Shown here: piece by piece, positions 8,458 through 18,000 of the stretch
Position numbering within the stretch: position 1 is the stretch's first letter
Layout: every line of letters starts with the position of its first letter
Source: Sphingobacteriales bacterium
GTDB lineage: Bacteria > Bacteroidota > Bacteroidia > Chitinophagales > JADIYW01
Reading direction: 5' to 3'
Assembly: GCA_016699615.1 (NCBI GenBank)
Contig: CP064984.1
Span: 1,240,001 to 1,304,000, forward strand
DNA length: 64,000 bases
Notes under the pieces: model-generated
Told to the model about the DNA's origin: nothing
The model's database searches: none
What the model saw: only the letters and a program-made list of their open reading frames with translations
Translations under genes and position numbers: made by a program

Positions 8458-9186
8458 ATGAAAAAATTACTTTTCTTACTTATCTCTGCAATACTCTTTT
8501 TATCATCTTGTAAAAAAGAAGCAGCTCAAAAAAACACAAGAATAAAAACTTATGAAGTAAAATATTTAACTCTTGACCCTTTAAAACTAATATTTAGTTA
8601 TAATAGCTTTAATAAAATCGATAGCATTGAAATTTTAATTAGTGGTACAAAACAATTAACTTATTATTGTAAATATAAATCAGACCATTCTTTAGATAGC
8701 CTAATAAATACATATGGTGCAAATCGCATTGCAAGAAAAGTTGAATATGAAAATTTTAAAATAAAAAAACTTGGTAACTATACCATCACTTACACTAATA
8801 GTGGATTTATCAATACATTTACAAACGATACTTATTTATATAGATACGAATACTCAGGTGATAGTATTATGACCTATCAAAAGATTGGGAATGATCCAGA
8901 ACAACCTGAAAAAATATATAAAATTTCATCAAATATAAAAAATCCATTCTATATAAATGGCTTCACAAATGAATTCTCTTTATTTAGTTGCATACAATAT
9001 GAGCTTGAAGCGTATGTAACAGATGATTTATTTGCACCATATTGTGTAACAGAAATTAATTTAGGTTCACAAAAAACTACCTATAATATTGATGGTCTTT
9101 TTAATAATTATCCATTAAAAGAAACCGTAAGCTATAGTACTTCTAGTTTTATTACAACTATGAAATTTACTTACGAAGAATTTTAA
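8458..9186 (+). CDS. YD-repeat/DUF4595-like lipoprotein, paralogue 4
   Basis: 242 aa from the ATG at 8458. The frame is open upstream to 8332, but that extension overlaps the previous gene in another frame, and a canonical signal peptide (MKKLLFLLISAILFLSSC) begins exactly at 8458, which fixes the start. Family signatures: KNTRIKTYEV, YNSFNKIDSIE, KSDHSLDSL, YTNSGFINTF, YEYSGDSIMTY, KNPFYINGFTNE, LFNNYPLKE and MKFTYEEF at the end. Closest visible relative is the next gene. Confidence 0.85.
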   Translation: MKKLLFLLISAILFLSSCKKEAAQKNTRIKTYEVKYLTLDPLKLIFSYNSFNKIDSIEILISGTKQLTYYCKYKSDHSLDSLINTYGANRIARKVEYENFKIKKLGNYTITYTNSGFINTFTNDTYLYRYEYSGDSIMTYQKIGNDPEQPEKIYKISSNIKNPFYINGFTNEFSLFSCIQYELEAYVTDDLFAPYCVTEINLGSQKTTYNIDGLFNNYPLKETVSYSTSSFITTMKFTYEEF

Positions 9187-9203
9187 ACTATAAACACAAT
9201 ATC

Positions 9204-9905
9204 ATGAATAAATTACTTTTCTTTCTCATCTCAGCAATGCTCTTCTTATCATCTTGTAAAAAAGAAGAAGTAAAACAAAAAAACACAAGATTAAAAACTT
9301 ATTCTTTTTTAGGAATGGCTTATACCATAACATATAATAGTTTTAATAAAATAGACAATTTAAAGGTTGTTAATGGTACAAATATTTCCTATACCTATTG
9401 TAGATATAAAGCAGACCATTCTTTAGATAGCATAATATTGTTTAATGTTGATGGAAACGTATATCGTAGTATTGACGTTGATTGTTCAAATTTTAGAATA
9501 ACAAAGTATGATGACAATGTAATTACCTATAATAGTAATGGCAATATCAATACTATAACTAATTTTTATTATTATTATGGCGATTTGCATTATCAATACA
9601 GTGGCGATAGTTTAATGATATATAATAGTTCTGATATATTGATTGATAAATATCAGATTTCAACAAGTATAAAAAATCCATTCTACATTACTGGATTTGA
9701 AGCTGAACGATTTGTATTATATTATCTGTTAGACTATGCCAGCCCTTTGTCTTCTGCATTATTACCTTATGCTGAAACTAAAAAATATCTTGAATCAGTA
9801 TATACTAATTATACATACGAAGGAAATTTTAATGGTTATCCATTAAAACGATATTTAGGCACAAATACTGAATATGTAGAAACTTTTACTTATGAAGAAT
9901 TTTAA
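9204..9905 (+). CDS. YD-repeat/DUF4595-like lipoprotein, paralogue 5 (last gene of array)
   Basis: 233 aa. Signal peptide MNKLLFFLISAMLFLSSC, then KNTRLKTYSF, YNSFNKIDNLK, KADHSLDSII, YNSNGNINTI, YQYSGDSLMIY, KNPFYITGFEAE, NFNGYPLKRYL and ETFTYEEF. It is the final gene of the plus-strand array. A strong hairpin terminator shared with the convergent TPR gene follows at 9969-9995. Function unknown. Confidence 0.85.
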   Translation: MNKLLFFLISAMLFLSSCKKEEVKQKNTRLKTYSFLGMAYTITYNSFNKIDNLKVVNGTNISYTYCRYKADHSLDSIILFNVDGNVYRSIDVDCSNFRITKYDDNVITYNSNGNINTITNFYYYYGDLHYQYSGDSLMIYNSSDILIDKYQISTSIKNPFYITGFEAERFVLYYLLDYASPLSSALLPYAETKKYLESVYTNYTYEGNFNGYPLKRYLGTNTEYVETFTYEEF

Positions 9906-9968
9906 TTACAAAAAACATTAACTATAAAATTATAGTCTTATACTATAATACTTTACACTTTCAATAAA

Positions 9969-9995
9969 AAAGCGAAGCCTTTCGGGCTTCGCTTT
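9969..9995. terminator. bidirectional terminator between convergent genes
   Basis: An 11-bp perfect stem (9969-9979 with 9985-9995; core AGCGAAGCC/GGCTTCGCT) closes a 5-base loop, with A-rich sequence before it and T-rich sequence after it. It separates the lipoprotein array (+) from the TPR gene (-). Confidence 0.85.
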
Positions 9996-10022
9996 AATGT
10001 TTATTATCTACAAATATAAAAC

Positions 10023-11339
10023 CTATTTTACTTGTACTGTTGTTTCTTCATTTATCCAACATTTGATGGTGTAAGGTGCACCTACTTTAAGTTTCTTTGC
10101 GTTTACTTCAGTAATTGTTGGCAAATATTGTTTGTATGTTGCTAATAAATTGCTTGCTTCTTTTTTCACATCATCATCGCCATATTCTACTGCTTTTCTA
10201 AAATTATCGAATGCTGGCCACAATACTATTTGTGATTGGAAACCTACGCCTGGTCCACACAATTTTCCGCTTGATGCATATAAATAGCCTATTAATAAAT
10301 ATGCTCTTGCATTGTTTGGTTCATATTGTAATGCTGTTCTTGCTAAAGTTCTTGCTGTTTCAAAATCATTTTTATCAGTTTTCATATTTGCTAATAACAA
10401 GTACAAACCAGCAATTTTTGATGAGTCTTTTTCGTTTTTTATTGCATTCTCATACAATGTATATGCTTCAGCTTCTTTATTAGATTTCATATAGATGTTT
10501 GCCAATCTAATAGCATAGCTATAATTTGGATTTAATTGATTTAGTTTTTGTAACAATGTAACGTTGAAAGCACTATCAGCACAACCTTTTGTTTTGTTGT
10601 ACACATTTTCAACTGTTGCTAAATCATTAGGTTTTTCGTTATATTTTTTCATATAAATCTCCATCAATTTTGCACAGTCAGATGGATCTTCTTTGTTTGC
10701 AAAATTTTGAATATATATTTCATCTATTGATTTCTTTGCATCTTCGTAGCTAGATTTATATGAATCATTTTTAGCTATATTTTTATCTAATATTGCTACT
10801 AGTTCATTATATTTTTTAGTTAATGCGTCTTCTGTAATTTGTCCAGCACCATATTCATAGTTCAATAGATTAAAATATGTACGAATAGCCAATGGATATC
10901 TACTTGATATTTGAATTGATTTTTCAAGTGCTTGTTTGGCTGCTGGCACATCATTTTTGTAGGTAATGATTGCTTGTGCTTTTTTTGTACCAAGCACAAA
11001 ATCTTCGTTTCCATGACATACAATCCACTTGTCATACATTTCTAACAATGTGTCTGTATATTTTGCTTTTAGCGTAGCATCTGTTGTTTTTTCAATTTTC
11101 TCTTTTAGAATTTCTTCTCCTTCATAAAAAATAATTGAAGAAAGTCCTGGAGCTTTATCATACAGTGTACGCCAGTATGGATATGCTTTTTCAAAATCGT
11201 GTTTTTTGTAAAACTGTTTGTAGTAAAAATAGACTGGAGCTGTTTTTAAGCTATCTCCATCTATGTGTTTTGGACAATTGTTAGCTTTTGCATTTAAAAA
11301 TGCTGCAAAAATGAATACAATAATTGCAATTTTTTTCAT
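10023..11339 (-). CDS. secreted tetratricopeptide-repeat protein
   Basis: 438 aa. N-terminal signal peptide (MKKIAIIVFIFAAFLNAKA), no lipobox, so probably periplasmic. The remainder is helical with TPR-like units, clearest in the C-terminal half: PNYSYAIRLANIYMKSNKEAE and DFETARTLARTALQYEPNNARAYLLIGYLYASSGK. TPR proteins act as protein-protein interaction scaffolds. The gene is 17 bases downstream of the outer-membrane protein gene and in the same direction as coaX. In many Bacteroidota a coaX, barrel, TPR order is seen near envelope-assembly genes, which suggests an envelope role (inference). Confidence 0.85.
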   Translation of the reverse strand: MKKIAIIVFIFAAFLNAKANNCPKHIDGDSLKTAPVYFYYKQFYKKHDFEKAYPYWRTLYDKAPGLSSIIFYEGEEILKEKIEKTTDATLKAKYTDTLLEMYDKWIVCHGNEDFVLGTKKAQAIITYKNDVPAAKQALEKSIQISSRYPLAIRTYFNLLNYEYGAGQITEDALTKKYNELVAILDKNIAKNDSYKSSYEDAKKSIDEIYIQNFANKEDPSDCAKLMEIYMKKYNEKPNDLATVENVYNKTKGCADSAFNVTLLQKLNQLNPNYSYAIRLANIYMKSNKEAEAYTLYENAIKNEKDSSKIAGLYLLLANMKTDKNDFETARTLARTALQYEPNNARAYLLIGYLYASSGKLCGPGVGFQSQIVLWPAFDNFRKAVEYGDDDVKKEASNLLATYKQYLPTITEVNAKKLKVGAPYTIKCWINEETTVQVK

Positions 11340-11356
11340 CTACTTTTTAATTTTTT

Positions 11357-12793
11357 TTAGAAATATTTGCGTTTAACAAACCATTTATCATTCAATGAGA
11401 ATCCTACTTTTAGCCTAACGAAGTTTTCTTGTACTAAATTATTATTCGTTGTGCCTCTCTTTCCAATCTGCAATCCGATATTAAATGGATACGTAATATA
11501 TGATTGCGTAAAACCTTCATTGCTTGAGAATCTATTAAACATCGGTATACCTACTCCAAAGTCTATGCCAAATTCTTGAATATCGTTGTTATTAATTGTA
11601 ATATTTGTTTTGCTGTAATAAAATCCTGCTCTATATTTTAGTTTAGAAAAGAATTTATTGTACTTGTTTATGTTAGGAATAATTTCTCCACCAAAGCCTA
11701 TTTTCCAACTGTTTGATAGTTTTGATGTTTCATTATCTTCAAATCCTCTGTACTTGCTCCAAGGTTGGTATCTGAAATCAAATCCAATTTTGTATTTATA
11801 ATCTTGATAGAAAATTGCGCCTACATTAATTGCTGGTGGAATGTACACATCTAATTGGTCTAGGTTTTGAATGCTAATTGTATCTGGCACAAATTGTTTC
11901 CAATAATTTGTATTGCCACTCAATGTGTATACATTCTGTAAATATGTTTGGTTCTCTACTTTATCATTAATAAAATCTGCTAATGATTCATTTAAAGCTC
12001 TAGTTCCCAAAATTTGGTTGGAGAAACTTCTAAGTTGGTTGGTTTGGCTTTGGCTTTTATTTAATGAAATTGGTGAGTTTGCAGAAACGCCAAAATCTAT
12101 TTTATATGGTTTTAAAGTATCTTTTTTATTTTTAATACTCAATGTGTATTGTGCACCAAAATCTAAGTTAATTTGTTTTACTTCTGTTGCAGATTTTTGG
12201 TATGTAGTATAGTCTGATGATGAGTATAATCCATTAATTGCAACATTTGATGCTGATACGTTTACAATTTTTCCGAAGGTATAGCCTAAAGAAAATCCAA
12301 GAGAAAGTCCTTTTACTTTAAATCCATTTCCCCAATAAACTGTATTTAGATTACCACTTCCATTTCCTTCCAACACATTTGATGTTATAGAATCTATTTG
12401 TATTGTATTTTTTACATTATAATCTTTTTTTGCATAAGGCAATAATCCAATGCTTGTTGACCAGAAATTTTTAATTGGAACAGAAAAAGATAGATAATCT
12501 AAATTGAAAGCATTTTGTTTTGCTTTTTGGGTTGATGTTTTAATATTTTCAAACACACCAGAAATTCCAGCATCAAAAGAAATAAGTTTGATGGCAGAAA
12601 TTGAAGCTGGATTGAGGTAGTTTGGTCCTTCTATTCCACGATAACTTGCGCCTAATCCGCCCATCATATTTGAAGCATGATTGTTTGAGTTTGACATCAG
12701 TCCTAGTCCGTACCTACTATACATAGATGCCTCTTGTGCAATAAGTGCAACAGAAAGCATTTGTACTAAAATATATATATAAATTTTACGCAT
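11357..12793 (-). CDS. outer membrane beta-barrel protein (FadL/OmpP1-like appearance)
   Basis: 478 aa. Signal peptide ends about ALIAQ. The early mature region SMYSRYGLGLM, GGLGASYRG, YLNPASIS resembles the N-terminus of Bacteroidota transport-type barrels, where a YSRYG...G and an NPA.. motif precede alternating beta strands. Many aromatic/glycine strands follow. The protein ends DKWFVKRKYF, with a terminal Phe typical of outer-membrane barrels. Its start overlaps the 3' end of coaX by 8 bp, so the two genes are translationally linked. Substrate unknown. Confidence 0.82.
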   Translation of the reverse strand: MRKIYIYILVQMLSVALIAQEASMYSRYGLGLMSNSNNHASNMMGGLGASYRGIEGPNYLNPASISAIKLISFDAGISGVFENIKTSTQKAKQNAFNLDYLSFSVPIKNFWSTSIGLLPYAKKDYNVKNTIQIDSITSNVLEGNGSGNLNTVYWGNGFKVKGLSLGFSLGYTFGKIVNVSASNVAINGLYSSSDYTTYQKSATEVKQINLDFGAQYTLSIKNKKDTLKPYKIDFGVSANSPISLNKSQSQTNQLRSFSNQILGTRALNESLADFINDKVENQTYLQNVYTLSGNTNYWKQFVPDTISIQNLDQLDVYIPPAINVGAIFYQDYKYKIGFDFRYQPWSKYRGFEDNETSKLSNSWKIGFGGEIIPNINKYNKFFSKLKYRAGFYYSKTNITINNNDIQEFGIDFGVGIPMFNRFSSNEGFTQSYITYPFNIGLQIGKRGTTNNNLVQENFVRLKVGFSLNDKWFVKRKYF

Positions 12794-13505
12794 TGTATTC
12801 CAAAATATGATTTAGCCCAAGCAATGTAAGATTGGGAATTGCAAATATCTTATTTTTAAGCAAAGAAACCAAAAAATCTGCATCTCCACCAGTAATTATT
12901 ATCTTTAATTTTGAAAATTTAACTTTATAGGCATCTATCATAGCATCAATTTCTTTTGCTGTTGCCACACTTGAGCCAATTGTAAGATTTTCAATAGTAT
13001 TTTTCCCGATTAGGTTTTTATTTGTTTGTATTTCTACCAATGGTAGATTTTTTGTAAAATAATTCATGGCTTTAATCCTCATTTTTAATCCTGGATGTAT
13101 GCTTCCACCCAGAAATTCATTTTTAGCATTGATAAAATTATATGTAATGCAAGTGCCACATCCAATTACTAAAACATTTTGTTTCGGAAATAAGTGTTGT
13201 GCTGCTGCAATCAATGCAATTCTGTCTTTGCCTAGTGTATTTTGAGTACCGTATTTATTCTTAAATGGTAGTTTTGTATGCTCATCCAAATAGATGGAAA
13301 TTGGAATGTTTCTTAGTTTGTTTTTTATAATATTTGAAATGTTTGATGTTGTTGAGATAATTGATTTTTCAATTTTAAAAGCTTCAAATGCTTCATTTAT
13401 TTCTATTTTATTGGTGTTTTCAAATGTATATATCTGTTCAATATTAGTTTTATTGAATATTCCGACCTTTGTTCTTGTGTTTCCTATATCAATTGCTATA
13501 TTCAA
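12786..13505 (-). CDS. coaX: type III pantothenate kinase
   Basis: 239 aa. Phosphorylates pantothenate with ATP, the first step of coenzyme A synthesis; the type III enzyme belongs to the ASKHA fold. Visible motifs: MNIAIDIGNTRTKVGIF (phosphate-1 loop), GKDRIALIAAAQ, VIGCGTCITYNFI and GGSIHPGLKMRIKAM, followed by ITGGDADFLVSLL near the C-terminus. Length is slightly under the usual ~250 aa. It overlaps the downstream barrel gene by 8 bp and follows the amidohydrolase gene after 8 bp, so it lies inside a compact minus-strand operon. Confidence 0.95.
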   Translation of the reverse strand: MNIAIDIGNTRTKVGIFNKTNIEQIYTFENTNKIEINEAFEAFKIEKSIISTTSNISNIIKNKLRNIPISIYLDEHTKLPFKNKYGTQNTLGKDRIALIAAAQHLFPKQNVLVIGCGTCITYNFINAKNEFLGGSIHPGLKMRIKAMNYFTKNLPLVEIQTNKNLIGKNTIENLTIGSSVATAKEIDAMIDAYKVKFSKLKIIITGGDADFLVSLLKNKIFAIPNLTLLGLNHILEYNA

Positions 13506-13513
13506 AATATATA

Positions 13514-14692
13514 TTAAATAATTATTTTTGACTCTGATTTTATAGAAATTTTACCGTTTTCTATGTGATTAATATGAACCAACCCTGGCTTTTTTCCAAG
13601 CTCAAAGCTGCCTAATTCTTGTTCCCAACCAAGAGCTTTTGCGCCATTAATAGTTGCCCAAGTTAGTAGTTTTTCAAATTCAATATAGTTGCAATATTTG
13701 AGTATCGTTTTTATTTCTTCAAAAATAGATAGTTGCCAATTTGATGTTAAACTATCTGTGCCAATACATACTTGTGCATTTGTATCTAAAAATGTTTTAT
13801 AACTTGGTAGTTTATTTTCGATATATAAATTTGCATTTGGACATGTGCACCAAAATGTTTTGTCTTGATGTAGTTTTGAAAAAGTATATTCTATGTCTTC
13901 TTTGGTAGTATTTGTATTATGTACAAATAGATTTATATTATTCTTAGATAAAAAATCTAATGCGTAATAAATTGATTTTGGATATTGTGGTATTTGGTTT
14001 GTGCTGTATTGAAGTTGGTTGTAAAACTTAATAAAATTACCTGATTTATTACTAAACAACAGATCTTCATCAACTATTTCTTGATTGTGTATTGATATTG
14101 TTTTTGCTGGCGCGCCGTCAATTACATATTCAAAAAGTTCTTTAGAAACAGAATATGGTGCATGTGGTACTTTGCTTAATTTGTTTGAAAAATTAGGCTG
14201 CATTGCATTGAATACTGCATCATATTGTTGTATACAATTTGGTGTGTTGTTGGTCTGAAACAAATCAAAATACTCTACGAAAGTGTAGTATTTTAAGTTG
14301 TTCTTTTGTTTTTGTTGAAATGTATCTGTTGTATTAGAAATATCACCTACTGCTACAATGCCACTGCTTAGCATTTGTTGCTCTGCTTGTTGGATTTGTG
14401 CTTGAATAACTTCTATGCTGTGATTTCTGTTTTTTATGACTTGTCCTATAAAATCTATCAATCCTGTGCCTGTTTGTGCAACATTTTTTAGGTGTGATAG
14501 TTCTAAATGACAATGTGCGTTTACAAATCCTGGAACAATAATACCATCATAAATTTCTAACTCTGCTTCATCAAATGCTGATGCTTTGTCTATTTTTTGT
14601 ATAACTAGATTTTCATCAACAACAATAACACCATTTTCTATTTTTTCTGATGTGATTGGATAGACAATATCTGCTTTTATTTTTCTATACAT
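13514..14692 (-). CDS. metal-dependent amidohydrolase (SsnA/MqnX-like)
   Basis: 392 aa. An amidohydrolase-superfamily deaminase: VPGFVNAHCHLELSHL carries the metal-binding H-x-H of strand 1, FVHNTNTTKEDI a later His, and CIGTDSLTSNW the metal-binding Asp; GELGLGKK-type ends are replaced by LGSFELGKKPGLV. The NAHCHLE form is like that of aminodeoxyfutalosine deaminases (MqnX, futalosine menaquinone pathway) as well as chlorohydrolase-type deaminases. The substrate cannot be fixed without the rest of the pathway. It sits between DUF3467 and coaX, 24 bases and 8 bases away. Confidence 0.85.
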   Translation of the reverse strand: MYRKIKADIVYPITSEKIENGVIVVDENLVIQKIDKASAFDEAELEIYDGIIVPGFVNAHCHLELSHLKNVAQTGTGLIDFIGQVIKNRNHSIEVIQAQIQQAEQQMLSSGIVAVGDISNTTDTFQQKQKNNLKYYTFVEYFDLFQTNNTPNCIQQYDAVFNAMQPNFSNKLSKVPHAPYSVSKELFEYVIDGAPAKTISIHNQEIVDEDLLFSNKSGNFIKFYNQLQYSTNQIPQYPKSIYYALDFLSKNNINLFVHNTNTTKEDIEYTFSKLHQDKTFWCTCPNANLYIENKLPSYKTFLDTNAQVCIGTDSLTSNWQLSIFEEIKTILKYCNYIEFEKLLTWATINGAKALGWEQELGSFELGKKPGLVHINHIENGKISIKSESKIII

Positions 14693-14716
14693 CAGCTTCT
14701 AGGCTAATTAATGAAA

Positions 14717-15025
14717 CTATGCTTGTGTGGTTGGATTACCAAAGTTTAATGGAATAGAAACTTGGTCGTTTTCTTTAATTTCGCCATGCAATTGTTCAAA
14801 CTTTTTTACATTTTCCATCAATGCTTTCATAAATCTTTTTGCATGTTGTGGTGTAAGTACTATTCTTGATTTTACTTTTGCTTTTGGTACGCCAGGTGCT
14901 ACTCTTACAAAATCTAGTACAAACTCTTGATTAGAATGTGTAATGATTGCTAAGTTGCTGTATTCTCCTTCTGCAATATCTTCAGGAAGTTCAATGTTTA
15001 TTTGATTTTGATTGTTATTTTCCAT
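14717..15025 (-). CDS. DUF3467 domain protein
   Basis: 102 aa. The whole protein is one DUF3467 domain: INIELPEDIAEGEYSNLAII, then FVLDFVRVAPG, AKVKSRIVLTPQHAKRFMKAL and a helical end. Its biochemical role is not established. The position directly after rpoC is a conserved Bacteroidota arrangement and supports the call. The gene follows the rpoC terminator hairpin (15037-15063), so it either depends on read-through from rpoC or has a promoter I could not identify. Confidence 0.9.
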   Translation of the reverse strand: MENNNQNQINIELPEDIAEGEYSNLAIITHSNQEFVLDFVRVAPGVPKAKVKSRIVLTPQHAKRFMKALMENVKKFEQLHGEIKENDQVSIPLNFGNPTTQA

Positions 15026-15036
15026 ATGTCATTGAA

Positions 15037-15063
15037 TTAAAAAGGTTGTCCGAAGACAACCTT
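15037..15063 (-). terminator. terminator after rpoC with UUCG tetraloop
   Basis: On the minus strand a perfect 9-bp stem AAGGTTGTC / GACAACCTT (15055-15063 with 15042-15050) closes a TTCG tetraloop and runs into a T-tract. It lies 20 bases after the rpoC stop and before the DUF3467 start. UUCG loops are unusually stable. Confidence 0.75.
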
Positions 15064-15082
15064 ATGTAATTAAAAAATATTT

Positions 15083-18000
15083 TTAGTATTCATCTTCCTC
15101 ATCAGCTGCAAGTGCTGCTTTTCTTACTGCACGTTCATATTCCTTTTTATTTGCTACTGCAATATTTTGGAATGTTCTCACACCTGTACCTGCAGAAATT
15201 TTATGTCCTACAATTACATTCTCTTTCAAGCCTGCCATATTATCTACCGCACCACTAATTGCTGCTCTATTTAATACTTTTGTTGTTTCTTGGAATGATG
15301 ATGCTGATATCCAGCTTTCAACACCTAAAGATGATTTTGTAATACCTTGTAACAATGGGCTTGCTGTTGCTGGCAATGCATCTCTATACTCTAGTACTTT
15401 TCTGTCATTACGTTTTAGTGTTGAGTTTTCTTCTCTGATTTGACGCATTGTAACAATTTGTCCTGCTTGGATATTTGCAGAATCGCCTGCATCTGTAACT
15501 ACTTTTTTGTCAAAAATATTATCGTTTTGAGAAATAAACTCAAATTTATTTACAGTTTCTCCTTCTAAGAATTTTGTGTCTCCTGCATCTTCAATCAATA
15601 CATTACTCATCATTTGTCTAACAATTACTTCGATGTGTTTGTCATTGATTCTTACACCTTGTAATCTATAAACCTCTTGAATTTCATTTACTAAATATGC
15701 TTGTAATGCATTTGGTCCTTTTATTGTTAGAATATCTGATGGTGTAATTGAACCGTCTGATAATGGCATACCTGCTTTTACAAAGTCTCCATCTTGTACT
15801 AAGATGTGTTTTGTTAATGAAACTAAGTATTTCTTTTGAACGCCATCTTTTGATGTAATTGTGATTTCTCTATTACCTCTTTTTACTTTTCCGAATGTAA
15901 CTTGACCATCGATTTCAGAAACTTTTGCTGGATTTGATGGATTTCTTGCCTCGAATAACTCTTGTACTCTTGGAAGACCACCCGTGATATCTCTTACTTT
16001 ACTTAAAATTCTAGGAATTTTTACCAATATTGTACCTGGTTTTACCTCATCGCCATCATTTGCAATGATGTGGCTACCTACTGGCATTGAATATGATGCA
16101 ATTTCTTTACCTTTTTCGTCTGTAATTAATATAGCTGGTACTCTTTTCTTATCTCTCGACTCGATAGTTACTTTATCAATGTGACCTTTTTGCTCATCTA
16201 TCTCTTCTCTATAAGTGATACCTTCAATGATGTCTTCGTATTTTACTTTTCCTTTAAACTCTGATACGATTACATTGTTGTATGGATCCCAAGAACAGAT
16301 AACGTCTCCTTTTTTTATTTTCTGACCATCTTTTACATTAAGAATAGAACCATATGGTATATTGTTTGTAATTAATACTCTTTCTGCCTCATCAATAATA
16401 CTTACTTCACCTGTTCTTACAATTACTACATTTCTTACTGTTCCATCTTCTGCTTCTTGTTTTACAGTTCTAATGCTATCAAACTCTAATCTACCATCAA
16501 ACTTAGCTTGCATGTTAGAATCTGAAGCAACGTTTGCTGCTGCACCACCCGTGTGGAATGTACGTAATGTAAGCTGTGTTCCTGGCTCTCCAATTGACTG
16601 TGCTGCGATAATACCTACTGCATCTCCAAGTTGAGCTGGTTTATTGTTTGATAAGTTACGTCCGTAACATTTTGCACAAACACCTCTACTTAACTCACAT
16701 GTAAGTACAGATCTAATTTCTACTTCTTCTATGCTAGATTCTTCAATTCTCTTCGCTGTTGCTTCGTTAATTAATATTCCCTCTTCTGCTAATAATTCTC
16801 CAGTAACTGGATCTACGATATCTTGTAATGCTGTTCTGCCTACAATTCTATCATATAATGATTCTATTACGTCCTCTCCTTCTTTTAGTGCTGCTGTTGT
16901 TAAGCCTCTAAGCGTTCCGCAGTCTTCAGCATTGATGATTACATCTTGTGCTACGTCTACTAATCTTCTTGTAAGGTAACCTGCGTCTGCTGTTTTTAAC
17001 GCTGTATCTGCTAGACCTTTTCTTGCACCGTGCGTAGAAATGAAATATTCTAATACGTTCAATCCATCTTTAAAGTTAGATAAGATTGGGTTTTCGATAA
17101 TCTCACCACCTGTTGAGCCTGATTTTCTTGGTTTTGCCATCAAGCCTCTCATTCCAGCTAACTGTTTAATTTGCTGTTTAGAACCTCTGGCACCAGAATC
17201 AAGCATCATGTACACTGAGTTGAATCCTTGTTTTGCAGAAGAAATTTCTTTCATTAATCCTTCTGTAATTCTTGTATCCACACGTGTCCAGATGTCAATT
17301 ATCTGATTATATCTTTCATTGTTTGTAATTAAACCTTGGTTGAATGTTTGCCATACATTTTCTACTTCTTGTAGTGCTTCATTCAATAATTTCTCTTTGA
17401 AATCAGGAATAATTAAGTCATCAATATTGAATGATAATCCACCTCTAAATGCTTGTCTGTATCCTAATTCTTTGATATTATCCAAGAAATTTACTGTTGT
17501 TGGTATATTTGTTGTTGTAAGTACTAATCCAATTACATCTTTTAAGTTTTTCTTTGTAAGTAGTACGTTTACAAAACCACATTGTTTTGGTACAAATTCG
17601 TTGAATAAAATTCTACCTACTGTTGTTTCAACAATTTTATTTTGCAATACACCACCTTCTAATACTTGTGCTTTAATTTTTACCCAAGCATGTAAGTTTG
17701 CTCTCTTTTCGTTTAATGCAATTATTGCTTCTTCTGCAGAATAGAAAGTTTTTCCTTCGCCTTTTACGATATCATCACCAACTGTTTTTCTACCTTTTGT
17801 TAGATAGTATAATCCAAGTACCATGTCTTGTGATGGAATGGTCATTGGTGTTCCGTTTTGTGGATTTAGGATATTGTGAGATGCTAACATTAAAATTTGA
17901 GCTTCTAATATTGCTGCATTACTCAATGGTACGTGTACTGCCATTTGGTCACCATCAAAGTCAGCATTGAATGCTGTAGTAACTAATGGGTGTAATTGTA

